Source: Porphyrobacter sp. (GTDB lineage: Bacteria > Pseudomonadota > Alphaproteobacteria > Sphingomonadales > Sphingomonadaceae). From it: a stretch of DNA of 64,000 nt. Each line of letters starts with the position of its first letter. The stretch's first letter is position 1. Positions 1-8,492 of this stretch are shown here, in pieces. The stretch lies in assembly GCA_016125555.1 (NCBI GenBank), contig WGLN01000011.1, positions 124,001-188,000 of the forward strand, written 5' to 3'. The notes under the pieces were generated by a model. That model was not told where the DNA came from. It ran no database searches and worked only from the letters and a program-made list of their open reading frames with translations. The position numbers were made by a program, and so were the translations under genes.

Positions 1-1
1 C

Positions 2-2167
2 GACGCACCGCTCTCGGCGAGCTTCGATGCCGCCGAGGAGCTGCGCCAGATGCGCCTCGGATCGACGCTCGCGACCCAGCTGGCGAGCGAGAACGAGCGC
101 GTCACCGGCAGCTTCAGCACTGCGCTGACCCCGCTTGAGCGCGCCCGGCTGCTCGACGGCCAGCGCGCCTATCTCAAGGCCACCACGCTGCGCCTGCTGG
201 GCCGCACCGCCGAGGCGGAAGGGCTGCTGCGCGAGGCCGAGGCGACCTTCGCCGAAGTGCGCGAGGGGCGGGTGGTCTCGGTCGCCTGGCTGCGCGCGCA
301 GGTGCTCGGAGAACTGGCCGAGGTCGCCGAGCGCCGGGGTCAGCCGGGCGAGGCCGAGCGGCTCCACCAGCAGGGCATCGCGCTGCTCGCGGCGACCTAT
401 CCCGGCGCACCCGTGCTCGACAGCGCGCGCGCCCAGCTCGCCGGGTTCTACGCCCGCGCCGGACGGCGCGAGGATGCGCTGGCGGTCTATCGCGAAATCG
501 TCGGCGGGGCCGAAGGACGCGCGGCGCCTTCGCTGCGCAATCTCATGACCCCCTATTTCGCGCTGCTGACCGACGGGGGCACCCCGGCTCCGCAGGCCGC
601 GGCCGACCTGTTCGCGGCAAGCCAGTTGCTCCAGCGCCCCGGCCTCGCCCAGACCCAGGCGGCGCTTGCGCGCGAGCTTTCGGGCGGGAGCGACGAAGCC
701 TCGCAGCTCTTCCGCACCGCCACCAACCTCGCCCGCGCGATCGAGCGCCAGCGGGTGGCGCTGCTCGACCTCGAATCGCTTCCCCAGCCGAGCGCCGGCC
801 AGAGTGCGCAGGCCGCCGACCTCAGGCAGCGGCTCGACCAGCTCCAGCTCCAGCAGGCCGAGGTGCTCGAGAAGCTCGCCGCCTATCCGCGTTATCGCGC
901 GGTCAGCGAGACCGCGATCGACCTCGCCGAACTGCAGGCCAGCCTGCAGCCGGGCGAGGCCTATGTGAAGCTGGTGACGCTCGACCGGGATGCCTACGTC
1001 CTCTATGCCACCGCCGATGCGGCCACGGTGTGGCGCGCGGATGCGACCCCGCAGGAGCTCGATGCGCTGGTCGGCAAGATCCGCGAGAGCATCGCCGTGG
1101 TCGAGGGCGGGCAGGTGCTCACCTATCCCTTCGACATCGCCCGTGCGCGCGAACTCTACGTGCGCCTGTTCGCGCCCGTCGCCGGGCAATTGCCCAGGCT
1201 CACGCACATCATCTTCGAGCCCGACGGGGCGCTGCTCAAGCTGCCGATCAACCTGCTCGTGACCGACGACGCCAGCGTCGCGGCCTACAAGGCCCGGCTC
1301 GCCGGACCCAAGCCCGACGAATACGACTTCCGCGGCACCGCCTGGCTCGGACGGACCGCGCAGATCAGCACCTCGGTGGGAGCGGCGGCGTTCCGCGACG
1401 TGCGCAAGGCGCGTCCCTCCGATGCGACGCGCGCCTATCTCGGGCTCGGCGAGAACCAGCCGATCGGCAATGCCACCCCCGCGGCGGCGCGCACGCGGGC
1501 GGCGCTGGAGGGCGGCGACCGCTGCCAGTGGTCGCCGAACATCTGGTCGCACCCGGTCAAGGCCGACGAACTGCGCAGCGCCGCGCAGCAGCTCGGCGGC
1601 GGCTCGCGCGTGCTGACCGGCGCGGCCTTCACCGACGTGGCGATCGAGGCGCTGCCTGACCTCGACGACTACCGCATCCTGCACTTCGCCACCCACGGCC
1701 TCGTCACCGCGCCGCAGCCCGAATGCCCGCTGCGGCCGGCGCTGCTCACCAGCTTCGGTTCGGATCAGGCATCGGACGGCCTGCTCAGCTTTGCCGAGAT
1801 CTTCGGGCTCAGGATCGATGCCGACCTCGTGATCCTCTCGGCCTGCGACACCGCCGGCAGCGCCACCGTGGGCGCGACCCGCGAGGCAGGCGTGACGAGC
1901 GGCGGCGAGTTCGCGCTCGACGGGCTGGTGCGCGCCTTCGTCGGCGCGGGCGGGCGCACCGTGCTCGCCAGCCACTGGCCGGTTCCCGACGATTTCGACG
2001 CCACCGGGCGGCTGATCTCCGGCCTGTTCGCCGCCGATGGCCGCGCCACCGCCGAGGCGCTGCGCCAATCCCAGCTCGAGCTGATGGACGACGCCGACAC
2101 GTCGCACCCCTTCTACTGGTCGGCCTTTGCGGTGGTCGGCGACGGCGCTGCCCGCCTCGGGCGCTGA
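2..2167 (+). CDS. TPR-CHAT domain protein (caspase-like), 5' end cut by window edge
   Basis: The reading frame is open to the left edge, so the true start lies outside; the first internal ATG is at 50. The N-terminal half is helical and Ala/Leu/Arg rich with TPR-like pairs (for example around LRLLGRTAEAEGLLREAEAT). The C-terminal half, from about residue 400 counted from the ATG at 50, is a CHAT domain (caspase HetF associated with TPRs). The candidate catalytic histidine is in HFATHGL (about residue 545) and the cysteine in LSACDTAG (about residue 597), so the His-Cys dyad looks intact. CHAT proteins are caspase-like proteases or signalling scaffolds; the substrate cannot be told here. It is followed after 18 bp by the CHASE2 adenylate cyclase, so the two are probably cotranscribed. 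The family call is secure, the role is not. Confidence 0.85.
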   Translation, partial: DAPLSASFDAAEELRQMRLGSTLATQLASENERVTGSFSTALTPLERARLLDGQRAYLKATTLRLLGRTAEAEGLLREAEATFAEVREGRVVSVAWLRAQVLGELAEVAERRGQPGEAERLHQQGIALLAATYPGAPVLDSARAQLAGFYARAGRREDALAVYREIVGGAEGRAAPSLRNLMTPYFALLTDGGTPAPQAAADLFAASQLLQRPGLAQTQAALARELSGGSDEASQLFRTATNLARAIERQRVALLDLESLPQPSAGQSAQAADLRQRLDQLQLQQAEVLEKLAAYPRYRAVSETAIDLAELQASLQPGEAYVKLVTLDRDAYVLYATADAATVWRADATPQELDALVGKIRESIAVVEGGQVLTYPFDIARARELYVRLFAPVAGQLPRLTHIIFEPDGALLKLPINLLVTDDASVAAYKARLAGPKPDEYDFRGTAWLGRTAQISTSVGAAAFRDVRKARPSDATRAYLGLGENQPIGNATPAAARTRAALEGGDRCQWSPNIWSHPVKADELRSAAQQLGGGSRVLTGAAFTDVAIEALPDLDDYRILHFATHGLVTAPQPECPLRPALLTSFGSDQASDGLLSFAEIFGLRIDADLVILSACDTAGSATVGATREAGVTSGGEFALDGLVRAFVGAGGRTVLASHWPVPDDFDATGRLISGLFAADGRATAEALRQSQLELMDDADTSHPFYWSAFAVVGDGAARLGR

Positions 2168-2185
2168 CGCGAGGCGGGGGCGCCG

Positions 2186-4240
2186 ATGAACGGTCCGATG
2201 GAGCGCGCCCCTGCGGCGGCGGGCCTGCTGCGGCGCGGCTGGCGCAACGTGCGCGAGGCGGGCGGGGTGCAGCTGTCCGCGAGCTTCCTGGTGCTCTGCC
2301 TCGCGGTGTTCATCGCGCGCTACAGCTGGGTTTTGCCGGGCGGCGAGCCGACCCCGCTGACCAGCGAGGCCGAGCGCGCGCTCTATGACCTGCGCGCCTA
2401 TTATGCCGCCGATCTCGTCGACCAGGACCCGCGCGTCGTCCTGGTGGTCTATACCGACCAGACGCTGATCAACGCCCGCAAGCGCTCGCCGCTCGATCGC
2501 GGGATGCTGGCGCGCACGCTCGCCAATCTCGATGGCATGGGCGCCAAGGCGATCGGGATCGACATCCTCTTCGACCAGCCGCAGGACGAGGACGACGAGC
2601 TGGTCGCCGCGCTGCGGGCGATGCGCACCCCGGTGGCGGTGGCCTATGCCAATGTCGCGACCAATCCCGACGACCTGTTCTACGAGCAGCAGCAGTTCCT
2701 GCAGGCGTTCCAGGCGCGGCTCGCGGGCAGCCGCGCCCAGCCGGCGAGCATCCGGCTCGACAACACCTTCGGCGCGACCCGGGTGTGGCCGAAGATCGTG
2801 CCCGGCCTGCCGCCGCTGCTCGGGCGCGAGATGCTGGCCGAAGCCGGCGAGGCGCGGCCGGCGTTCAGGGGATACGAGGGCGCGATCGACTATCGGCGCC
2901 AGAAGTTCGTCGACGCGCCGCTGTTCGCCTCCTTGCAGATCGACCTTTTCGCCGATCCCGACCCTGAGGTCCTGCCGTTCCTCGCCGATCAGATCAAAGG
3001 CAAATATGTGCTGATCGGCGGCGACATCGTCGACTACGACCGCGTCGAGACGACCTTCACCTCCAAGACCGGCGAGGTGCCGGCCGGGATCGCGGTCCAT
3101 GCCGAGATCATCTCGCAGATGCTCGACAACCGCTATCTCGCGCCGATCCCCTCGTGGGTGCTGTGGACGATGGCGGTGCTGGTGGTGTTGAGCGCCGCGC
3201 TGACCGCGCTGCTCGAATGGCCCGCGCGGCGGCTCGCGCCCTTCCTCGTCGCGCTGGTGCTCGCGTTCATCGGCATCCCGGCCTTCCTGCAGGTGCGCAA
3301 TGTCGACACCTACGGCCTGCCCGCGGTGGGCTGGCTGGTGGGCTGGGTGATCGCCTTCGCGGCGGTCACCGCCGCGGCGCGGGTCTCGGGCGCGGTGCAG
3401 CGCAATTTTGCCACCGGGGCGCTCGGCAAATACATCCCGCGCGACATCGCCCAGGCGATCATCGACAAGCCCGAGCTGCTCAGCCTGGGCGGCGAGAAGC
3501 GCGCGATCTTCGTCATGTTCAGCGATCTCGAAGGGTTCACCAAGATGAGCCACGCGATCGCGCCGGAGATGGTCGCCAAGCTGCTCAACCGCTATCTCGA
3601 CCTGCTCAGCCAAGTCGTGCTCGACCACGGTGGGGTGATCGACAAGTTCGTCGGCGACGCGGTGGTGGCCTTCTGGGGCGCGCCGATCAGCCGTCCCGAC
3701 GACGGCGCGCGCGCGGCGCGGGCGGGCTATGCGCTGTGGCAGGCGGGCGAGGCCTTCCGCGCCGAGGTGGCGGCGATGGATGGAAGCCTGCCGCCCATCG
3801 GCAAGACCCGCGTGGGGCTGCACTACGGCGAGGCGGTGATCGGCAATTTCGGCGGGGCGACGCGCATCCAGTACACCGCGCTCGGCGATTCGATGAACAC
3901 CGCCGCGCGGCTCGAAGCGGCCAACAAGGCGCTCGATTCGAGCGTCATGGCGAGCCGCGAGTTCGCCGAGGCCTCGGGCCTCGACTGGTGGCGGCGGATG
4001 GGCCGCGTGCGGCTGCGCGGAAGGGCGCGGCCCGTCGACCTGTTCGAGCCGGCGCCCGATTTCCCGGAAGTCGACCGCGCCGCGCTCGCCGAGGCCTGCG
4101 CGCTCGCCATCACCGACCGCACGGCCGCGCTGCGCATCGCGCAGGCGGTCGCGGATCGACATCCGGATGATTCAGCCTTGCGTAATCTGGTAAAGCGGAT
4201 GCAGGAATTGGACGAGGGAGGAACCTATGTTCTCGGCTAG
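2186..4240 (+). CDS. CHASE2-domain class III adenylate cyclase
   Basis: A 684-residue membrane protein. An N-terminal membrane segment (about residues 30-50) leads to a CHASE2 sensor domain (about 60-320), followed by three membrane segments (about 322-400) and a cytoplasmic class III cyclase domain (about 420-620). The catalytic set is complete: metal Asp in FSDLEGFT, then exactly 40 residues on the adenine-contacting Lys in DKFVGD, the second metal Asp four residues later, the transition-state Asn in NTAARLE and Arg four residues beyond it. The residue seven before that Asn is Thr, giving the Lys/Thr pair known from cyanobacterial CyaC-type adenylate cyclases, so ATP is the expected substrate. 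CHASE2 domains sense unknown extracytoplasmic cues. The gene overlaps the next one by 14 bp. The cAMP made may act on the twin cyclic-nucleotide-binding domains encoded at 18022-20559. Confidence 0.93.
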   Translation: MNGPMERAPAAAGLLRRGWRNVREAGGVQLSASFLVLCLAVFIARYSWVLPGGEPTPLTSEAERALYDLRAYYAADLVDQDPRVVLVVYTDQTLINARKRSPLDRGMLARTLANLDGMGAKAIGIDILFDQPQDEDDELVAALRAMRTPVAVAYANVATNPDDLFYEQQQFLQAFQARLAGSRAQPASIRLDNTFGATRVWPKIVPGLPPLLGREMLAEAGEARPAFRGYEGAIDYRRQKFVDAPLFASLQIDLFADPDPEVLPFLADQIKGKYVLIGGDIVDYDRVETTFTSKTGEVPAGIAVHAEIISQMLDNRYLAPIPSWVLWTMAVLVVLSAALTALLEWPARRLAPFLVALVLAFIGIPAFLQVRNVDTYGLPAVGWLVGWVIAFAAVTAAARVSGAVQRNFATGALGKYIPRDIAQAIIDKPELLSLGGEKRAIFVMFSDLEGFTKMSHAIAPEMVAKLLNRYLDLLSQVVLDHGGVIDKFVGDAVVAFWGAPISRPDDGARAARAGYALWQAGEAFRAEVAAMDGSLPPIGKTRVGLHYGEAVIGNFGGATRIQYTALGDSMNTAARLEAANKALDSSVMASREFAEASGLDWWRRMGRVRLRGRARPVDLFEPAPDFPEVDRAALAEACALAITDRTAALRIAQAVADRHPDDSALRNLVKRMQELDEGGTYVLG

Positions 4241-4970
4241 ACTGACACGCGCCCTGCGGGCGCTGACCTTGGGAGGCGCGGCGCTGGCGCTGCCGGCGGC
4301 GGCCATGGCGGGGGTGGTGGTGAAGTCCACCGGCCCTTCGTCGACCGCCTATCCCGTCGGCACCAAGATCGACGACGATGCCAGCATCACCCTGAAGGCG
4401 GGCGACGTCATCACCGTGTTGACATCGGACGGCACCCGCGTGATCAAGGGCGCGGGCACCTTCCGCGTCGGCGACCGCCCGCAGGTCGCGACCGACCGCT
4501 TTGCCTCGCTGACCCGCAAGCGTGCCGCCACCCGCGTGCGCACCGGGGCGGTGCGCGGCGAGACGGACGAGGCGGTGACCAATCCGAGCCTGTGGTATGT
4601 CGATGTCACCCGCTCGGGCACGGTGTGCCTTTATGATCTCGCCACGGTGCGCCTGTGGCGGCCCGGCGCGCCCGACACCATCACCTACCGCATGTTCAAC
4701 CGCGAGAACGGCGCCTCGGTCGATGTCACCTTCGACGAGACGGTGACGGTCGCCGCGCTCGATCCGACGCGCCTGCCGATCGTCGAGGGCGCGCCCTACA
4801 CCATCACCGGGCCCGACAACGCGACCAGCGCGCAGGTCAGTTTCGTGCTGCTCGAGGGCGATTTCGAGACGCCCGACACGCTCGCCGAAGCGCTGATCGC
4901 CAAGGGTTGCACGGTGCAGCTCGAAACCCTTGCCAACTCGCTCGAGGCCAGCGCCGAAACCGCCGACTGA
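4227..4970 (+). CDS. Secreted protein of unknown function, weakly FecR-like
   Basis: 247 residues starting with a clear Sec signal peptide that ends near AAAMAG (about residue 29). The start is supported by a GAGGGAGG ribosome site just upstream. The first mature segment (about 30-85) has the feel of a FecR-type domain: short beta strands, a KAGDVITVLTSDG stretch, then a G-x-G turn. I could not align it firmly. The remainder is beta-rich with two Cys (in TVCLYDL and AKGCTVQ) that could form a disulfide. It starts inside the end of the cyclase gene, so translation is probably coupled. CHASE2 cyclases are often encoded beside FecR-type periplasmic proteins, so it may feed a signal to the CHASE2 domain; this is inference. 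Confidence 0.75.
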   Translation: MFSARLTRALRALTLGGAALALPAAAMAGVVVKSTGPSSTAYPVGTKIDDDASITLKAGDVITVLTSDGTRVIKGAGTFRVGDRPQVATDRFASLTRKRAATRVRTGAVRGETDEAVTNPSLWYVDVTRSGTVCLYDLATVRLWRPGAPDTITYRMFNRENGASVDVTFDETVTVAALDPTRLPIVEGAPYTITGPDNATSAQVSFVLLEGDFETPDTLAEALIAKGCTVQLETLANSLEASAETAD

Positions 4971-5156
4971 GCGGCGTTGGCGCAAACCTGGCCCGCGGTC
5001 CGGGGGCGGGGGGAAAGCGGCGATTGGCTGTTGCATCGCCGCGCCAGTCTTGGGACAAGGGCGGCAGGGATCGGGCTTGCGGGGGAATCGGCGGCGGCTT
5101 GCGGGCCGGTTGCTGCGCCGGCAAGGCCTGGCGGCGGGCATCTCGGGGGGGATGGA

Positions 5157-6542
5157 ATGAGGGACATTCTGGCGAAGCTGATCGCGGGGCTGGGCCGCAG
5201 GCCGCAGGCGGTGCGGCTGCTGGCCGCGCTCGCGCTCGCCGCGCTCTATCCCGCCTCCGGCGCGATCGGCAATCCGACCTTCGAGGGCGTCGCCACCTGC
5301 GCAGGTTCGACCTGCCACGGGCGCGCCGAGGGCAATGGCGCGGTGGTCCGGCAGGACGAGATCGCGACCTGGCAGGAGCCGTCCAGCCAGAGCGGCGCGC
5401 ACTCCCGCGCCTTTGCCGTGCTCGGATCGCGGCGCGGTCAGCAGATCGCCGCCAGCCTCGGCCTCGGCAATGCGCAGGCCGCGCCGGCCTGCCTCGGCTG
5501 CCATTCGACCTACGCGCCGCCCGCCCAGCGCGGCGCCCGCTTCGCGCTGTCGGACGGGGTCGGCTGCGAAAGCTGTCACGGCCCGGCGGGCGGCACCTGG
5601 CTGGCGGAGCACTATGCGCTCCCCGCCACCCACGCGTCCAATGTCGCCGCCGGACTGACCCCGCTCGACGATCCCCGGACACGCGCCGGCGTGTGTCTCG
5701 ATTGCCATTACGGTTCCGCGAAGCCCGGACAGTTCGTCACCCACGCGATGATGGCGGCAGGCCACCCGCGGGTGTCCTTCGAGCTCGACCTGTTCAGCGC
5801 GCTCCAGCAGCACCACGATGTCGACGCGGACTACGTTGCGCGCAAGGGCAGCCCGGATTCGCTGCGGCTTTGGGCGGTGGGGCAGGCCGAGGCGGTGCGC
5901 CGTGCGACCGCGCTCTATGCCCAGCCGAAGTTCCAGATGCAGGGTGCCTTCCCGCAGTTCTATTTCTACGACTGCCACTCGTGCCACCGCACCATCGCCG
6001 ACGGGCCGGAGCGCAAGCTGACCTTCGAGACCAACCCGGCCCGCCCGATCCCCTTCGGCAACCCGCCCTTCAACGACGAGAACATCATCATGCTTTCCGC
6101 CGTCGCGGGCGCGCTTGCGCCCGGCGAGGCCGAAGCCTTTCGCGCCGCGGCGCGCGACTTCCACAAGGCGATGGGCGCAGGTCCTGCCGAGGCGCGCGCC
6201 GCCGCCCAGGCGCTCGGCCAGCGCGCCGACCGGCTTTCGGGTGCGCTCGCCGCGCGCGCCTATGGCAATGGCGACGCCTTCCGGGTGATCGCCACCATCG
6301 CCGGCGAGGCGACCGCCCCGCGCTTCACCGACTATGCCGGCTCGGTGCAGGCGGTGATGGCGATCGACACCCTGCTCAACGCGCTGGTGCGCGAGGGCCG
6401 TGTCACCCGCGGCGCGGCCGCCGGCATCCGCGGCGACATCGCCCGGGCCTACAAGGCGGTCGAGGAACCCAACGCCTATCGTCCGGGCGCCTTCCGCGCC
6501 GCGCTGAAGTCTGCCGCCGGCGCGATCGGAAGGCTGCAATAG
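5157..6542 (+). CDS. Periplasmic pentaheme c-type cytochrome (cytochrome c554-like)
   Basis: The start at 5157 is chosen because a GGGGGGATGGA ribosome site precedes it and a signal or anchor helix follows (LLAALALAALYPASG, about residues 20-35). The frame is open further upstream to 4977 but that stretch does not look coding. Five heme-attachment motifs are visible: an expanded CX4CH (CAGSTCH, Cys at residue 48), then CLGCH (112), CESCH (137), CLDCH and CHSCH. Extra His residues spaced between them could be distal ligands. The arrangement resembles the cytochrome c554/c552 family of periplasmic multiheme electron carriers. The C-terminal 130 residues are heme-free and helical. The next gene starts 2 bp after the stop. 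Electron donor and acceptor are unknown. Confidence 0.88.
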   Translation: MRDILAKLIAGLGRRPQAVRLLAALALAALYPASGAIGNPTFEGVATCAGSTCHGRAEGNGAVVRQDEIATWQEPSSQSGAHSRAFAVLGSRRGQQIAASLGLGNAQAAPACLGCHSTYAPPAQRGARFALSDGVGCESCHGPAGGTWLAEHYALPATHASNVAAGLTPLDDPRTRAGVCLDCHYGSAKPGQFVTHAMMAAGHPRVSFELDLFSALQQHHDVDADYVARKGSPDSLRLWAVGQAEAVRRATALYAQPKFQMQGAFPQFYFYDCHSCHRTIADGPERKLTFETNPARPIPFGNPPFNDENIIMLSAVAGALAPGEAEAFRAAARDFHKAMGAGPAEARAAAQALGQRADRLSGALAARAYGNGDAFRVIATIAGEATAPRFTDYAGSVQAVMAIDTLLNALVREGRVTRGAAAGIRGDIARAYKAVEEPNAYRPGAFRAALKSAAGAIGRLQ

Positions 6543-6544
6543 CG

Positions 6545-8491
6545 ATGCGCGCGGGGGGCACCACCGGCTGGCTCGCGGGCGCGGCGCTGCTGCTCGCCTC
6601 CTGCGGAGGCGGCGGTCCGTCGTCCAATGGCGGCGCGACCGGCGGCGTCACCCCGCCGCCGACCCCGCCGACCGCCGGGAATCTCTACGCGGTCCCCGCC
6701 GCCGAGAGCCTCTCGGCCGCCGATGTCGGCAAGGTGATCGCCCAGGCCGCCGCCGAGGCGCGCGCCCGCAACGCGGCCGCGACCATCGCGGTGACCGATC
6801 GGGTCGGCAATGTGCTGGCGGTGTTCGCCATGCCCGGTGCCAGCGCCACCGCTACCATCCCCGGCGCGCCCAACGGCGATGACATCGACGTCCAGGGCCT
6901 GACCATCCCGAGCGCCGGCGCGGCCATCGCCAAGGCGATCACCGGCGCCTATTTGTCGAGCGGCGGCAATGCCTTTTCCAGCCGCACCGCGAGCATGATC
7001 GTGCAGGAGCATTTCCCGCCCGCCCCGACCACCGCCGGGCTGGAAAGCGGCCCGCTGTTCGGGGTGCAGTTCAGCCAGCTGCCGTGCTCGGACCTCGCGG
7101 CGCGTGCGGGGGACGGGCTGATCGGGCCCAAGCGTTCCCCGCTCGGCCTCGCGGCGGATCCGGGCGGTTTCCCGCTCTACAGGAACGGCGTGGTGGTGGG
7201 CGGCATCGGGGTGATCGCCGACGGTGTCTACGGCTTCGACCCCAATGTGCTCGACCGCGACAATGATCTCGACGAGGCGATCGCGCTCGCCGGCACGATC
7301 GGCTTCGAGGCGCCGGTGAGCATCCGCGCCGACCGCATCACCGCCGACGGAACGAGCCTGCGCTACACCGACATCGAATATCCGCAGATCGGCGATGTTG
7401 CGGGAGCGAGCTTCGCGGGCACGGCCGGTGCGCTGGTGCCGGTGACCGGTTACTACGCGGGCGCCGCGCTGCTGGCGGGCAGCGCCTATGGCACCGAGGC
7501 ATCGGGCATCCGGCCCGCGGCGGCCTCGGAGTTCGCGATCCGCGACGCCTTCGTGCTGTCGAACGGGGCAGGGGCCAACCGCTTCCCGATCCGCGGCGGG
7601 ACCGATGCGGGCGACGTGGCTTCGCCCATCACCGAGGCCGAGGCGCGCGCGATCCTCGAGGAAGCCTTCGGCGTGATGAGCCGCGCGCGCGCGCAGATCC
7701 GCAAGCCGCTCGACAGCCGCGCGCAGGTGACGATCAGCCTCGTCGACACGCGCGGCCGGGTGCTCGGCATCGTGCGCGCGCCCGATGCGCCGATCTTCGG
7801 GATCGACGTCAGCTTGCAGAAGGCGCGCACCGCCAATTTCTTCTCCGCGCCCTTCGCCGCGGGAGAGCTGCTCGCCGCGCCCGGCGAGGTGCCCGAGTTC
7901 GTCCAGCGGGTGCGCAGTTTCCTCGGCGATCCGCAGGCGCTGACCGGCACCTTCGCCTTCGCCGACCGCTCGGGCGGGAACCTCTCGCGCCCGCATTTCC
8001 CCGACGGCGAGGTCGCCCAGCCCAACGGCCCGCTGTCGCGTCCGATCGCGCAGTTCAACCCCTTCTCGACCGGGCTGCAGAGCGCGCTGGTGCTCGGCAA
8101 CCTCGCCGATCACCTCGGCTTCGTGACGGGCGCGAGCGCGACCGACACGCCGCGCGCCTGCACCGGGCTTCCCGCGGTGGCCGCCGGCAATCCGCGGCTC
8201 GCCAACGGCATCCAGATCTTCCCCGGCTCGGTCCCGGTGTTCCGCGGCGGGCAGCTGGTCGGCGGGCTCGGCGTCTCGGGCGACGGGATCGACCAGGACG
8301 ACATGATCAGCTTCCTCGGCCTCCACAACGCCGGTGCGCGGGTCGGCGGGGTCGGCAACGCGCCCAAGGACATCCGCGCCGACAGGATCGTGGTGCAGCT
8401 CGGCAGTCGCCAGGTGCGGCTGCGCTTCGTCAACTGCCCCTTCGCGCCGTTCCTCGATGATCCGGCGCAGAACGTGTGCGAGGGGCTGTGA
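6545..8491 (+). CDS. Lipoprotein with two HbpS/GlcG-like (heme-binding) modules
   Basis: 648 residues. The start at 6545, 2 bp after the previous stop, gives a lipoprotein signal with lipobox LLASC (Cys20) followed by a Gly/Pro-rich linker. Two copies of a HbpS/GlcG-like module are visible: one begins near SLSAADVGKVIAQAAAEARA (about residue 55) with VTDRVGNVLAVF, the other near ITEAEARAILEEAF (about 360) with LVDTRGRVLGIVRAPDA. Each is followed by a long insertion carrying a repeated feature: a G-rich hairpin (VVGGIGVIADGVYGFD and LVGGLGVSGDGIDQDD). HbpS proteins bind or degrade heme, and GlcG is of uncertain function. Its place among three multiheme cytochromes suggests heme handling or docking. 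Both flanking genes are within a few base pairs. Confidence 0.85.
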   Translation: MRAGGTTGWLAGAALLLASCGGGGPSSNGGATGGVTPPPTPPTAGNLYAVPAAESLSAADVGKVIAQAAAEARARNAAATIAVTDRVGNVLAVFAMPGASATATIPGAPNGDDIDVQGLTIPSAGAAIAKAITGAYLSSGGNAFSSRTASMIVQEHFPPAPTTAGLESGPLFGVQFSQLPCSDLAARAGDGLIGPKRSPLGLAADPGGFPLYRNGVVVGGIGVIADGVYGFDPNVLDRDNDLDEAIALAGTIGFEAPVSIRADRITADGTSLRYTDIEYPQIGDVAGASFAGTAGALVPVTGYYAGAALLAGSAYGTEASGIRPAAASEFAIRDAFVLSNGAGANRFPIRGGTDAGDVASPITEAEARAILEEAFGVMSRARAQIRKPLDSRAQVTISLVDTRGRVLGIVRAPDAPIFGIDVSLQKARTANFFSAPFAAGELLAAPGEVPEFVQRVRSFLGDPQALTGTFAFADRSGGNLSRPHFPDGEVAQPNGPLSRPIAQFNPFSTGLQSALVLGNLADHLGFVTGASATDTPRACTGLPAVAAGNPRLANGIQIFPGSVPVFRGGQLVGGLGVSGDGIDQDDMISFLGLHNAGARVGGVGNAPKDIRADRIVVQLGSRQVRLRFVNCPFAPFLDDPAQNVCEGL

Positions 8492-8492
8492 C

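Noticed and set aside
2..2167. CHAT protease as part of a phage-defence (gasdermin or CRISPR-associated) system
   Set aside because: No gasdermin, gRAMP/Cas or other defence gene is nearby; the neighbours are signalling and redox genes.
4655..6544. Possible long N-terminal extension of the HbpS-like lipoprotein
   Set aside because: The upstream frame overlaps two real genes and is Arg-rich; the ATG at 6545 gives a lipobox signal immediately.
6600..6680. CCG/GCG-rich direct repeats in several signal or linker regions, considered as tandem or CRISPR-like repeats
   Set aside because: They encode Gly/Pro/Ala linkers and are not regularly spaced.
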